Shown: positions 15,761 to 24,953, counted from the stretch's first letter. The stretch is 64,000 bases of DNA from Tabrizicola_A sp044377735 (GCA_044377735.1 JBILYK010000004.1:1-64000), one strand, 5' to 3'. Numbers and translations: made by a program. The notes: generated from the letters alone by a model not told the origin.

Positions 15761-16103
15761 GATCATCTCCCCGTTTGGCCGCAGTATAGCACAACCGGGT
15801 ATCGGGTGACAAACCATGTCGCCGTTTGGCACCATCTTGGCGAAACGCCTCCACCGCGAGGGCCATGACGGCCAGTGACTGCAAGCAGAGCGGGCGGCCT
15901 GTGGGGGCCTGATCGCCCAGCGCGCGGGCCATCAGGCCGCCATTGCCCCAGCGCGGATGCGGCACGCCAAAGCGGCGCATGAAATGATGGGCGGCATGGG
16001 CCTCGTGCAGAAGTTGGTGCGCCAGAGTCGGGCGGAACGGTTTTGGCACAGCGGCAAGACGCCCCGCCCCCGCCAAGAGATCATCCAAAAGGCAAGGGCG
16101 CAC
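15726..16103 (-). CDS. Small conserved GTA-end protein (DUF7742-like)
   Basis: The 125-residue predicted protein starts at GTG (16103), only four bases after the g15 stop codon, with AAGG in the junction as a possible ribosome site. The first 95 residues are orderly: MRPCLLDDLLAGAGRLAAVP, then HQLLHEAHAAHHFMRRFG and HPRWGNGGLMARAL. From memory this matches small proteins found right after g15 in other Rhodobacteraceae (DUF7742 in recent annotations); I could not check that. No function is known. The 3' end overlaps the cysE start by 35 bp, so g15, this gene and cysE look translationally linked. Confidence 0.65.
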   Translation of the reverse strand: MRPCLLDDLLAGAGRLAAVPKPFRPTLAHQLLHEAHAAHHFMRRFGVPHPRWGNGGLMARALGDQAPTGRPLCLQSLAVMALAVEAFRQDGAKRRHGLSPDTRLCYTAAKRGDDHGRNQSKTDDR

Positions 16104-16107
16104 GACC

Positions 16108-19100
16108 TTAGCCCAGCGTCATGGACCGCGCCGGGCCTGCGCCAAAGCGGGCCGAGACCTGCGCCACATTGATTCGGGTCAGCGGCCCTGCCCCGTCCAC
16201 CGCCTGCAGCCCAGCAGGATAGGTCCAGCCCGGTTGCGTTGTGGTCACCTCGCGCAAAAGCGTGGCGCCAGAGAATACCTGCAGGCGATAGCGCTCGCTC
16301 TCTTCGCCCAAAGGCACCTCGGTAGACTGCCAGCTGTCGCCGTCGATCCGGGTTCGGCGGATCCAGCTGAGGTTGATATCAGCGCCCAGCGCACCGCGTT
16401 TTTTCAAATGGCAAACCGAATAGGGCCGGAGCCCGTTGCCCTGGAAGGCTGCGCTGAGCGCGACGACCCCTTCTGAAGCAAACCCGCGCGTGGCATCACC
16501 GATGCGGTAATTGCGCAGCAGGCCCCGGGCGGATTGCGGCAGCGTGATCTGGCGCAGGGCGGCGTTAAGAAGCACCACTGTGCTGCCAGCGGGCCAGAGG
16601 TCGGGCATCACCCCATCGGTGCCAAGCTGGCCGCGCAAGCGGGTGTGAATCTCATAGGTTTCCGGCGCGACAAGCACCGCATCGGCAAACTGCACCACCT
16701 CCCACAGGTCAGCACTGCCATCACCAATGGCCAGCGCATTGCCTCCGGCCAGCACCGAAAGCTCATCCGCCGAGGACAGCTGCCCGGACCCCAACCTAAT
16801 GCGCAGGGCCGGGCCACGCTCCCACCGCCCGGCCTGACCACGGGCAAGTGCGGTTTCGGTCACGCCCACAATCGCAGGGCGGTTGAGAAGGGTGTTGAGT
16901 GTGAAACCCGCCTCGGTTGGAGAGGACCACAAGGCCACCTGCCCCGGCCAAGGGCTTGCCGCCACTGCCAGATGCGGCACATGCGGTTGCTCGGACCCTG
17001 TCAGCAAAGGCAGGTCCAAAAACACTGGATAAGGCGGCAAGGGCGGTTGATAGGGCTTCCAGCTGGTCGCCTCGGGGTCGATCCTGGGGTCGCGGTAGAC
17101 TGCCGGGTCGATGCGCACCGCCTCAATCGTTTGCATCGCGGTCAACTCGCAGCGATCCACCCGATAGCGTTTGCCTGCCACCTCGATCACCGATCCCGCC
17201 CCGATGTCACGACGCGAGGGCGGCAGGCCCAGACGCAGGCTGTCGCGGGCCAGACGCGCCTCAACCAGCCAGCGCTCGGCCAAGGCCGCAGCCTCGGCCC
17301 GCGTGAGCGCCAAAGGCAGATCGCTTTGCGCGACCGAAGCACCCGTGGCGTCGGGCAGGCTTGCGGCCACGGCGCGCACGGCAAAGTCGCTTTCGGCCTC
17401 GAGATAGATCAGGCGCAGATGGTCATGGGTCTCAGTCTCGCCCAGTCGCGTTGCTTCAAGACCTGATCCATCGCCCTCCATCAAGGCAAGGGTCTCGGGC
17501 GCGAGGGGCGTTGGGGAAAGCCCGGTCCGGCGCATAAAGCTCATGCGCCCCTCGCGCTCCACCGCATCAACCGAGGCTGCCTGCAACACAGGCTGCAAAA
17601 CGGCCCGCGCCGAGGCAACCTCGGTCACATGATAGCCGCGCACCACGCCATGCGCGCGGGTGGTGTCGACATTCGTCACCCGTGCAGCAGTGCAGACATC
17701 CTCGATCACCGCCGCGAGCGACTGGTTGGCCGAGCGCCCGTTCAACCAATGCCCAGCCTCAAAATTCGCGCCATCGTTCCATAGCGTTTTGTTCAAAGGA
17801 AACACTGGAAACGGCCGGGCGTCCCAGGCCCAAGCCAAAGAGCGGTCAAAATCCAGCATCGGCCCGGCATAGGCCAACGAGGCCGGATTGTTGGCCGGGT
17901 CGCGCCAGAATCGCGCCATGGCGGTGTAATAGGCCATCTGCAAAAGATCATCACGCTGGCCGGTCGAAAACTTTGGCAGCGCGGATTCAGAGGATTTGGG
18001 ATCGAGAAATTTGTTGGGCTGGTTGGTGCCCTTGTCGATCGCCGCGCAGCCATATTCGACAAAGCGGAAGGGCTTGGATTGCGGCACCCAAGGGGTAGGC
18101 GTGGCTTGGCGCACCCCGGCAATGCGCGGATGGTGCTGCGACAGCCACCAATTGCGCAAATCCTTATAGCGGTAGACCCAAGGCTCGTCATGCGCGCCAT
18201 CGGTGATGGGTGTGCGGGTTTGCGCGGCCTCGTCGACCTCATTGGCGTAATACCAGTCAAACCCTTCACCGCCTGCGATATTGGCGATCAGATAGTCCGG
18301 GTTGTGCAGCGATTGCCAAGCGCTGTCGGCGTGCACCTCCCCTTCGCGCCAGTCGGACAGGGGCATGTAATTGTCGATGCCGATGAAATCGATGTTGGCG
18401 TTGGCCCATAGGGGATCGAGGTGGAAGTAGACATTGTTGCCGACGTGATAGCCGAAATACTCTGACCAATCGGCAGCATAAGAGAGCTTGCAGGTTGGTC
18501 CCAGAATAGAGCGCACTTCGGCGGCCAACGCGATCAACGCCGTCACCGCCGGAAAACTGTCGCCCGCCCCGCGGATCTGCGTCAGCCCCCGCATTTCCGA
18601 GCCGATACAAAACGCCTCAACCCCGCCTGCTGCGACGCAAAGCATCGCATTGTGCAGGATGAAGCGCCGATAGCTCCATTCATTCGGCCCGGTGTAGGTG
18701 ATGGTGGTGCCCGACAGCGCGAAATGTGCGGCCGTGGCCGTGCCAATAAAGGCTGCCACTTCGGCCGCAGCGGCGGCAGTGCGGTCAGGCGTTCCGGGCA
18801 ACCCCGGCGCAAGAGAGGTGGTGATGCGCCCGCGCCACGGCAGTTTCGACTGGCCCACCTGACCGGTCCACGGGTTTGTAAGCGTATTGCCCTCAAGCTG
18901 ATCCATCAGGATGAAAGGATAGAAGGTCACATCCTTGCCAGCCGCTTTCATCGCGACAATTGCCTCGATGACTGCCTGATCGGTGGGTGTGCCGCCATAG
19001 ATGGATCGCCCCGACACCTTCGGTACTTCCTCGGCCATCGCACGCGTGATCCCACCCGACCGCCACGGCATGCCCACCCCGTCCAGCGTCTTTTGTTCCA

Positions 19101-20001
19101 CCTTCGGACGAATTGTGCATTGCCCACAGCGCAGATCGTCGCCGAACCACGACACCACCAAAGATGCTGCCCCTACCCCCGGCATCTCTTCGGTCAGCTG
19201 TTCCAGTGACAGCGCAAAGTCGGTCTGGTCAGTCGGCATGTTCACATTGGCGGTACGGTTCTGGCCTGGGCCTGTCTGGTAATGCACGGGCGAGGTTGCC
19301 AGCGAATACTCTCCGGTGCCTGGGATCACGCACAGGCCAGAGATACTCGCCGCCAACTCCTCGACCCGCGCGTTGCCAGTCGTCTGCGCCGGGCGCACCA
19401 CCTCAAAGCTGAACTGCGGCACCCGGTTGCCAAAGACCCCAAGATCCAGGTCTTCGATCACCACATAGGCAACCCCGCGATAAGCAGGGGCATTGCCCGC
19501 GCCCTCGACCGCCGCGATCTTGGGATCGGCAAGTTGCGTCTCGGTCCCTTTGTAAACCCGCATCGTCAGCGCGTTGGTGGCAATCTCATTGCCATCGGCC
19601 CAGATCCGGCCAACGCGGCGGATTTCCCCTTCACAGAGCGCAATCGCAAGGCTGACCGAATAGCTGTACTGTGTCACGCGCCCCCCGCCGCCGCCCTTGC
19701 CGCCACCACTCTCAGCAACCGTTTCGCGAAAGCGCGTTGCCCAAATGACTTGCCCGCCCAGGCGCACCCGGCCCCAGGCGCGCGTGACAGCCGCGCCTTC
19801 GCTGGCCCCGGTCAGGCGAAACCGCTCGACCCGGCCTACCTCAACCGCCTCAGATCCTGCCCCAAGCAGGCGCTGGTCAATGACCTGGCCCAGCGTGGCG
19901 CCGATGGCCCGGCCAATCACTGCCCCAGACAGGCCCAGGACTGTGCCGCCGAACCCCGCCCCGATGGCCGCTCCAGCTGCTGACAAAAGGATGGTCGCCA
20001 T
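16108..20001 (-). CDS. GTA megatron protein / host-specificity tail tip protein (g15)
   Basis: This 1297-residue protein is the counterpart of R. capsulatus GTA gp15, the large tail-tip protein. The N-terminus has a glycine-rich hydrophobic stretch (LLSAAGAAIGAGFGGTVLGL) followed by baseplate-like sequence (YSYSVSLAIALCEGEIRRVG). The middle (about 430-760) is a TIM-barrel, glycoside-hydrolase-like domain (IDFIGIDNYMPLSDWREG, FRFVEYGCAAIDKG). The C-terminal part resembles phage tail-tip domains. It likely contacts the recipient cell and holds the tail tip. It is the last structural gene of the cluster, intact and uninterrupted. Length agrees with the family. Confidence 0.93.
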   Translation of the reverse strand: MATILLSAAGAAIGAGFGGTVLGLSGAVIGRAIGATLGQVIDQRLLGAGSEAVEVGRVERFRLTGASEGAAVTRAWGRVRLGGQVIWATRFRETVAESGGGKGGGGGRVTQYSYSVSLAIALCEGEIRRVGRIWADGNEIATNALTMRVYKGTETQLADPKIAAVEGAGNAPAYRGVAYVVIEDLDLGVFGNRVPQFSFEVVRPAQTTGNARVEELAASISGLCVIPGTGEYSLATSPVHYQTGPGQNRTANVNMPTDQTDFALSLEQLTEEMPGVGAASLVVSWFGDDLRCGQCTIRPKVEQKTLDGVGMPWRSGGITRAMAEEVPKVSGRSIYGGTPTDQAVIEAIVAMKAAGKDVTFYPFILMDQLEGNTLTNPWTGQVGQSKLPWRGRITTSLAPGLPGTPDRTAAAAAEVAAFIGTATAAHFALSGTTITYTGPNEWSYRRFILHNAMLCVAAGGVEAFCIGSEMRGLTQIRGAGDSFPAVTALIALAAEVRSILGPTCKLSYAADWSEYFGYHVGNNVYFHLDPLWANANIDFIGIDNYMPLSDWREGEVHADSAWQSLHNPDYLIANIAGGEGFDWYYANEVDEAAQTRTPITDGAHDEPWVYRYKDLRNWWLSQHHPRIAGVRQATPTPWVPQSKPFRFVEYGCAAIDKGTNQPNKFLDPKSSESALPKFSTGQRDDLLQMAYYTAMARFWRDPANNPASLAYAGPMLDFDRSLAWAWDARPFPVFPLNKTLWNDGANFEAGHWLNGRSANQSLAAVIEDVCTAARVTNVDTTRAHGVVRGYHVTEVASARAVLQPVLQAASVDAVEREGRMSFMRRTGLSPTPLAPETLALMEGDGSGLEATRLGETETHDHLRLIYLEAESDFAVRAVAASLPDATGASVAQSDLPLALTRAEAAALAERWLVEARLARDSLRLGLPPSRRDIGAGSVIEVAGKRYRVDRCELTAMQTIEAVRIDPAVYRDPRIDPEATSWKPYQPPLPPYPVFLDLPLLTGSEQPHVPHLAVAASPWPGQVALWSSPTEAGFTLNTLLNRPAIVGVTETALARGQAGRWERGPALRIRLGSGQLSSADELSVLAGGNALAIGDGSADLWEVVQFADAVLVAPETYEIHTRLRGQLGTDGVMPDLWPAGSTVVLLNAALRQITLPQSARGLLRNYRIGDATRGFASEGVVALSAAFQGNGLRPYSVCHLKKRGALGADINLSWIRRTRIDGDSWQSTEVPLGEESERYRLQVFSGATLLREVTTTQPGWTYPAGLQAVDGAGPLTRINVAQVSARFGAGPARSMTLG

Positions 20002-20014
20002 GGTTCAGGCTCCT

Positions 20015-20446
20015 TCAAGGAAAACGAAAAACGGCAGCGATCTTGCGCTGCCATGGTCCTGACAGCGGCGAGATCACAACCCCATGACCGCTGTAGGCGT
20101 GAATGAATGCAGCCGCTGGGCCCGCGTCGGCCAAAATGCCCAAATGTTTGGCCACCGCGCCGGGGCGCATGCGAAAGAGCAAGACATCGCCGGGCACCTC
20201 GTGGCCAAGCGCCACCGGACACAAAATCTCGCGCGCCGCCTCAATCAGCACCTCTTGTCCGGTCGGCTCGGCCCAGTCGGGCGTATAGGCAGGCACCAAG
20301 CGTGGCTCATCCCCGTGGATCTCACGCCAGATGCCGCGCAACAGGCCCAGACAATCGGTGCCAGCGCCTTTGCAACTGGCCTGATGCCGATAGGGCGTGC
20401 CCAACCAATCGCGGGCGCGCGCCAAAACCTCGTCATTGCGGGTCAT
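20015..20446 (-). CDS. GTA NlpC/P60 cell-wall peptidase (g14)
   Basis: A 143-residue NlpC/P60 cysteine peptidase carried in the tail tip, thought to cut peptidoglycan so DNA can enter. The catalytic Cys32 is in GTDCLGLLRGIW and the His in GAVAKHLGILAD, followed by the usual hydrophobic C-terminal strands ending AAVFRFP. It overlaps g13 by four bases (ATGA), so translation is coupled. Confidence 0.93.
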   Translation of the reverse strand: MTRNDEVLARARDWLGTPYRHQASCKGAGTDCLGLLRGIWREIHGDEPRLVPAYTPDWAEPTGQEVLIEAAREILCPVALGHEVPGDVLLFRMRPGAVAKHLGILADAGPAAAFIHAYSGHGVVISPLSGPWQRKIAAVFRFP

Positions 20447-21330
20447 CCCTGCAGGCTCCCCCCGTCATTCAACGTGTTTGAGGCGGGATAAGAGGTCAAC
20501 CAATCCTCCCCAGGCACATGAGGAAAGCCGCGAAAGTTCGCAAAATTGGTAAACTTTGTCCGGCAGGTCGCCGCGCGCCGGTCACATCCTGCAATCAGCC
20601 GAATGCTGTCGCCCGCCGCAAGATCCGCGCCCGTGCCATGCCAAAGGTCCACCACCCGGCCCATTGCAGTCAGCCGGTCGGCCTTGACCATCACCGACAT
20701 CCCCGCCGAGGCGCCGCTCAGCACTTCGATCTGACCGCGTTCAAACCAATGGTCGGCAAAACTGGTTTGTCCGTCAATCCGGATACGCCCAAGCACATCG
20801 ATCTCGGTGATCACGGTTGTGGTGCGATAGGCTGGCAAGCCCAGATCGATCCCACACCGCACATCTCCCAAGACCGCACCACAGCCCGCCTGATAGACCA
20901 ACCCCTGCACCTGGTTGAGCCGTTCGCTCAGACCCCTGAGTTCCACGCGAAAGGCCCCGGCCTTGCGCGTCACCTCACCGAAATTGCCGCAAAATTCGAT
21001 CACGCGCGCGCCGACATCAGCCCAATTCACCAGCCAGCTTTGCACCTCGGCCCCGTCAAATCGCCCGTCCGCCAAATCCTCCTCGCGGACCGAGGCATCC
21101 GACAAGGCCCCGACCGCCTCGGAATTGTCCACCGAAAGCCCGGTGGTCTGCTGCAAGGCCCCCGCCGAAAGCCCGCTGGCCGCCTTGAACACATGCCCGT
21201 CAAAGGTCACATCGCGGTCATGGTCGGTGAAGCCATAGGTCTCGCCATCCGCGCGCTTGACCAGCCAGCAATGACACACCGTGGTGATGCCACCGCCCAG
21301 ATGCTGATAAAGCTCCTCGCGCCCGCTCAT
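20443..21330 (-). CDS. GTA tail hub protein, DUF2163 (g13)
   Basis: This 295-residue protein matches RcGTA gp13, the baseplate hub. The N-terminus has the conserved CHCWLVKRADGETYGFTDHD. The C-terminal phage-BR0599-like part carries four cysteines: two in YQAGCGAVLGDVRCG and two in AGCDRRAATCRTKF. It ends NFRGFPHVPGEDWL. I recall an iron-sulfur cluster being described in the RcGTA hub; the four cysteines here fit that. It overlaps g12 and g14 by four bases each. Confidence 0.92.
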   Translation of the reverse strand: MSGREELYQHLGGGITTVCHCWLVKRADGETYGFTDHDRDVTFDGHVFKAASGLSAGALQQTTGLSVDNSEAVGALSDASVREEDLADGRFDGAEVQSWLVNWADVGARVIEFCGNFGEVTRKAGAFRVELRGLSERLNQVQGLVYQAGCGAVLGDVRCGIDLGLPAYRTTTVITEIDVLGRIRIDGQTSFADHWFERGQIEVLSGASAGMSVMVKADRLTAMGRVVDLWHGTGADLAAGDSIRLIAGCDRRAATCRTKFTNFANFRGFPHVPGEDWLTSYPASNTLNDGGSLQG

Positions 21331-21959
21331 AGCCGCACCTCGATCACCGGCACATCAGGCACCTCGCCGGCGTTGAAGGCAGCCAGCGATACCGCAATCC
21401 GGTCGGTGTCAAACCGTACCGGCACATCAAACTCAAAGCCCGCCGTGACAACCGCGCCAATGTCGGGGGGCGTGACAAAGGTCACGATCCCGGCCGCCGT
21501 ATCGACAGTGAACTCAACTCCTTCCACCTTGGGATCGTCGGCAATCGCCACCATCACCGTGCCCGCCACCGGCTTGGCAATCGGGCGCCAATAGTCCTGA
21601 GCCCCCGACAGATAGCGCTTGCGCAGTTGAAACGTCGTCCGCACCCCGTCGCCAACCCCCAAGATCTGATCCACAGGCCCCGTCACCGCCGAAGGGGCTG
21701 AGGATTTCCAATCCGCCCAGTCCTTCCAGCGAAACGCATGCAAGGGCCCGCGCCGCGCCTCGAAAAACGCGATCAGCGCCTCCAGATCGTCCAACGACCG
21801 CAACCCCATCCCCGCATCATAGCGTCGGCGCGAATGCTCCCAGGGCGTGTTGCGCTCCTCATGGCCATTGGCCAGCGTCACAATCTCGGTGCGCCGCTCG
21901 GGTCCGCCCAGTGCGCCGAACGACAGGTTCGCCGGAAAGCGGATATCGTGAAATGCCAT
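21327..21959 (-). CDS. GTA distal tail / baseplate protein, DUF2460 (g12)
   Basis: The 210-residue protein begins MAFHDIRFPANLSFGALGGP, typical of the DUF2460 family (RcGTA gp12), and contains LEALIAFFEARRGPLHAFRW and a beta-rich C-terminus ending VPVIEVRL. In RcGTA this protein forms the distal tail ring joining the tube to the hub. A four-base overlap with g13 follows. Confidence 0.92.
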   Translation of the reverse strand: MAFHDIRFPANLSFGALGGPERRTEIVTLANGHEERNTPWEHSRRRYDAGMGLRSLDDLEALIAFFEARRGPLHAFRWKDWADWKSSAPSAVTGPVDQILGVGDGVRTTFQLRKRYLSGAQDYWRPIAKPVAGTVMVAIADDPKVEGVEFTVDTAAGIVTFVTPPDIGAVVTAGFEFDVPVRFDTDRIAVSLAAFNAGEVPDVPVIEVRL

Positions 21960-21971
21960 AGTCCTGCCCCC

Positions 21972-22625
21972 TCAGCGGTTTCTTTGCCCACGCGCAAGCA
22001 TCCGCTGCGCTTGGGCGGCAATCTGGGTTTGGCTGCGCTGAAAGCCCTGCACATCGGGCGTTGTGATGTTCATCACCACCGTGACGGGCCGCGAAGCTCC
22101 TGCCGCCTGCACACCAAGCCGCCCATCAGCCCCCCGCGCCAAGGGCATAATCGCCTCTGGCCCCGCCTCGCCCATCAATCCTGTGGCCCCCCGCATCGGA
22201 AAGGCGGTGGCCTGTGCCACCACACCGCCTTTGGCAAAGGGCATCACACGGCCCTGGACAAAGGCACCGCCCTTCTCAAACGGCATCAAGCCACCCAAAA
22301 GCCCGTTCAACCCTTGTGCCAGCGCGCCGCTAAGGGCGTTCTGCACCGGCTTCATCGCCACACCATAGACTGTGTCGGCCATGGTCCGCGCCACGCCGCG
22401 CAAGGCATCCGACAGCTTCACCCCATCAAACACCAGCCCGTCAAAAGCGCGCCGCAAGCCGCCGCCGATGCCCACGGACAGCGTGCTCACCTCGCGCCCG
22501 GTGAACACCAGACTCTCGCGCATCCGCGCCAACTCTCCGTCAAAGGCCGCCACCATCCCTGCACTGCCTGCCAATGTAGCCTCCAGGGCCGCGATCTGAT
22601 CTTGCAACTCATCAATTTCTGCCAT
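21972..22625 (-). CDS. GTA tail tape measure protein (g11)
   Basis: This 217-residue protein corresponds to RcGTA gp11, a short tape measure matching the short GTA tail. The N-terminus is a coiled coil (MAEIDELQDQIAALEATLAG). The middle is hydrophobic and Gly/Ala-rich (ALAQGLNGLLGGLMPFEKGG) and the C-terminus has FAKGGVVAQATAFPMRG, then GLMGEAGPEAIMPLARG, a motif seen in lambda-like tape measures. Most phages have far longer versions. The start overlaps the end of g10.1 by 14 bp. Confidence 0.92.
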   Translation of the reverse strand: MAEIDELQDQIAALEATLAGSAGMVAAFDGELARMRESLVFTGREVSTLSVGIGGGLRRAFDGLVFDGVKLSDALRGVARTMADTVYGVAMKPVQNALSGALAQGLNGLLGGLMPFEKGGAFVQGRVMPFAKGGVVAQATAFPMRGATGLMGEAGPEAIMPLARGADGRLGVQAAGASRPVTVVMNITTPDVQGFQRSQTQIAAQAQRMLARGQRNR

Positions 22626-22833
22626 GATCCTTGTCCTTTCCCTGATCGGGGTAAGCCGCAGCCAGCTCTTCCAGCCGCGCCCGCGTCAAAGGCGGCATCG
22701 CCGCCTCTGCGCCCAACATGATCCGCAACTCCACCGGGCTTAAGGCCCAGAACTGATCGGGCCTCAGGCCCAAGCGGCCCATCCCGGCCCGCATCAGGCC
22801 CGGCCAATCGATCCCGCGGCCGATTTCGCTCAT
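22612..22833 (-). CDS. GTA tail assembly chaperone-like protein (g10.1, rcc01693 family)
   Basis: A 73-residue protein: IDWPGLMRAGMGRLGLRPDQ followed by FWALSPVELRIMLG. This WxLSPxEL arrangement is typical of small tail assembly chaperones encoded between g10 and g11 in GTAs. It overlaps g10 by four bases and g11 by fourteen. It is probably not part of the mature particle. Confidence 0.88.
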   Translation of the reverse strand: MSEIGRGIDWPGLMRAGMGRLGLRPDQFWALSPVELRIMLGAEAAMPPLTRARLEELAAAYPDQGKDKDHGRN

Positions 22834-23150
22834 GCCTCGCCCGGCAGTTGAAAGGCGCGCGCCAGCAATTCTGCCGCTGCCCGCGCCGCCTCAACCGGCC
22901 CGCCACCAATCGTCACCGCGCGCAGATCGGCGGCCGAGCCTTGCCAACCACCACCCCGCAGCCCCGCCACAATCAGCGCCAGCACATCGCGCGTGGTGAA
23001 GGCCCGCGTTTCGAACCGCTCCACCAGCTCCATCAAAGACCCCGCCTCCATCGCAGCCTCCAACTCGGCCAGCGTGCCCAAGGTCAGTTTGGCCAGATGG
23101 CGCTGCCCATCCAACACGATCGCCACCTCACCGGCATAGGGATTGGCCAT
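22830..23150 (-). CDS. GTA family protein, tail chaperone GTA-gp10 type (g10)
   Basis: This 106-residue protein has the GTA-gp10 features MANPYAGEVAIVLDGQRHLA, KLTLGTLAELEAAME and FTTRDVLALIVAGLRGGG. The family occupies the position of the lambda gpG chaperone, and with g10.1 it likely guides tape measure and tube assembly. It sits between the tail tube gene and g10.1. Confidence 0.9.
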   Translation of the reverse strand: MANPYAGEVAIVLDGQRHLAKLTLGTLAELEAAMEAGSLMELVERFETRAFTTRDVLALIVAGLRGGGWQGSAADLRAVTIGGGPVEAARAAAELLARAFQLPGEA

Positions 23151-23161
23151 CGCCTTACCCC

Positions 23162-23575
23162 TTACAGTGCCACAAAGGTCAATTGACCCGCCGAGGCGAG
23201 GCTGATCTCATAGGTCGCCTCACCATTATGGCTGCCCCCATACTCGATGCTGGTGATCTGGAACGGCCCCTCGATGGTCCCGAAATCAGGCACCACAACT
23301 TGGAAATCTGGGGTTTCGGCATCAAAGAAAATCTGCCGCGCACGCCCATCCGTCGCCGCATCTCGAAAAACGCCCGAGCCCGAGATCGAAGCAGACTTCA
23401 CACCTGCGCCCGCCAGAAGCTCACGCCAGCCCCCCGCACTTTCCAGGCTGGTGACATCCACCTGATCGGCGTTCAGGCTGAACCGCTGCGCCCGCAGCCC
23501 CGCCAGCGTCTCAAACTGCCCGTCCCCGACCATATCGACCTTGATCAACAGATCCTTGCCATTCTGAACTGCCAT
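23162..23575 (-). CDS. GTA major tail tube protein, TP901-1 family (g9)
   Basis: The 137-residue protein begins MAVQNGKDLLIKVD and contains the family block NADQVDVTSLESAGGWREL, then SISGSGVFRD, ending IEYGGSHNGEATYEISL plus a few residues. This is the TP901-1/RcGTA gp9 tube fold, which stacks as rings along the tail. It is 51 bp downstream of g8. Confidence 0.93.
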   Translation of the reverse strand: MAVQNGKDLLIKVDMVGDGQFETLAGLRAQRFSLNADQVDVTSLESAGGWRELLAGAGVKSASISGSGVFRDAATDGRARQIFFDAETPDFQVVVPDFGTIEGPFQITSIEYGGSHNGEATYEISLASAGQLTFVAL

Positions 23576-23626
23576 CTTTCATCTCCCTTACCGCCACAAG
23601 GCCGCGCCTTTGGCTGTGAAAATCCG

Positions 23627-24025
23627 TTAAAGCTCCACGCGCGCCCGAAAGGTCATGTCGATGCGCCGTGCCGTGCCTTCCTCCAGCCGCCGCGCCACGG
23701 CGCGCTGAAACTGGATCGAAACGAGGGTCCCGGTCGCAAGGCTAAGGCCCCCCGCCAACACCGCCGCCGAAGCTGCCGCCGCCAGCGATTTCGCGGTCAA
23801 AAACCCCGCCGCATCGCTGATGACGCTGATGGTGAACCGATGCTCTGCACCCGCCCCCGTACCATCGGACTGATCAGTTGCCACTTCGGGGCCGATCAGA
23901 ATGAACGTACCGGGCGTGGTGCCGGGGGGCATGGCATCAACGACACTTACCCCCGAAAGTGCGGGCGCCGCACTCAGCGCGCCATAGATTGCCGCCTGCA
24001 AGGCAGCCGCCGCTGCATAGCTCAT
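23627..24025 (-). CDS. GTA tail terminator protein, DUF3168 (g8)
   Basis: A 132-residue DUF3168 protein starts MSYAAAAALQAAIYGALSAA at ATG 24025, overlapping g7 by four bases. It contains VVDAMPPGTTPGTFILIGPE and ends RIDMTFRARVEL, a typical DUF3168 end. In RcGTA this forms the ring that closes the top of the tail tube. Confidence 0.92.
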   Translation of the reverse strand: MSYAAAAALQAAIYGALSAAPALSGVSVVDAMPPGTTPGTFILIGPEVATDQSDGTGAGAEHRFTISVISDAAGFLTAKSLAAAASAAVLAGGLSLATGTLVSIQFQRAVARRLEEGTARRIDMTFRARVEL

Positions 24026-24360
24026 GCCGGGTCCTCCTCTCGGGCAAAGCAAGTCAAATACTGGCCACGCGGATCCTCCTCGGTCACCGCCAAGAGAGTG
24101 AACACCCGCGCCCCATCACGCAGCCGATCCTCAGGCCGTGGCCGAGCCGTTGATCCTACAGGGGCCGCCCGCACCGTGATCCGGTAAGCCACCTGCGCCG
24201 CGCGCACCTCAACCCTGGCGGCCTCACGCCCCGCACCGGGCTTGAGCGCGGCCCACAACACCCCGCGGACCGCCCAAGTCAGCTGAAACCCGCCCGCGCC
24301 ATCGGCCACCCGATCGGGTGCCTCCAGCACCATCCGGCGATCAAGACGCACCCCATTCAT
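24022..24360 (-). CDS. GTA head-tail adaptor / stopper (g7)
   Basis: The 112-residue protein belongs to the phage head-closure family (SPP1 gp16-like): MNGVRLDRRMVLEAPDRVAD then WALKPGAGREA-type blocks and ITVRAAPVGST, LLAVTEEDPRGQYL at the end. It bridges the connector and the tail. It overlaps both g6 and g8 by four bases. Confidence 0.9.
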   Translation of the reverse strand: MNGVRLDRRMVLEAPDRVADGAGGFQLTWAVRGVLWAALKPGAGREAARVEVRAAQVAYRITVRAAPVGSTARPRPEDRLRDGARVFTLLAVTEEDPRGQYLTCFAREEDPA

Positions 24361-24953
24361 GACTTTCCCCCCAGAATGCGCACCGTGCGCCAGCGCTCAA
24401 TCAGCGCCTGCACCGCAAAGGGCAGCCCCCCCTGCCCGCCATCTCCGGGCTGGCGCACCTCGTAATACTCGGCCGCCAGCAGCATCACCGCCTGCGCCAG
24501 ATCCACCGGAACCTCGGCCCAAGCCGCCCCAAAGCCTGCGTCAAACACTACTTCAGCACGGCCATCCATCGGCACAACGGGCAACAACACCCCTACAGCC
24601 ACCAGCTTCGGCCGATGCATGTCCGGCACCAGCCGATAGCGCGCCGCATCTACCACCGTGGCCACAGCCGCCGCATCCACCACCGTCACCGACAGCACAG
24701 AGCTAACCGGCGCTACAGGCAAAGGCTGCTCACCGGAGCTGCGCCAATCTTCCAACTCCAACTTGAATCGGCGCGCGATCAGCATCTTGCCGATCCGCCC
24801 CTCCACCACCGCAATCGCGGCACGCAGATAGGCTTCGATCAACCCATCTTGCAGCCCATCCTCGGTAAACCCGCTGCCCAGCCGCAAATGGTCCTTCAAC
24901 CCTTGAACAGGCAGCGCCGCAACAGGGACTGTTGTCATTTCCGTCAGCATCAT
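24357..24953 (-). CDS. GTA head-tail connector (g6)
   Basis: The 198-residue protein is of the phage gp6/head-tail connector family. It begins MMLTEMTTVPVAALPVQGLK and contains DGLIEAYLRAAIAVVEGRIG, the helical core of these adaptors, and VMLLAAEYYEVRQPG near the end. The ATG at 24953 is chosen because AAGGA lies seven bases upstream. A longer reading from 24971 or TTG 24974 is possible. The gap to the capsid gene is about 96 bp. Confidence 0.9.
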   Translation of the reverse strand: MMLTEMTTVPVAALPVQGLKDHLRLGSGFTEDGLQDGLIEAYLRAAIAVVEGRIGKMLIARRFKLELEDWRSSGEQPLPVAPVSSVLSVTVVDAAAVATVVDAARYRLVPDMHRPKLVAVGVLLPVVPMDGRAEVVFDAGFGAAWAEVPVDLAQAVMLLAAEYYEVRQPGDGGQGGLPFAVQALIERWRTVRILGGKS

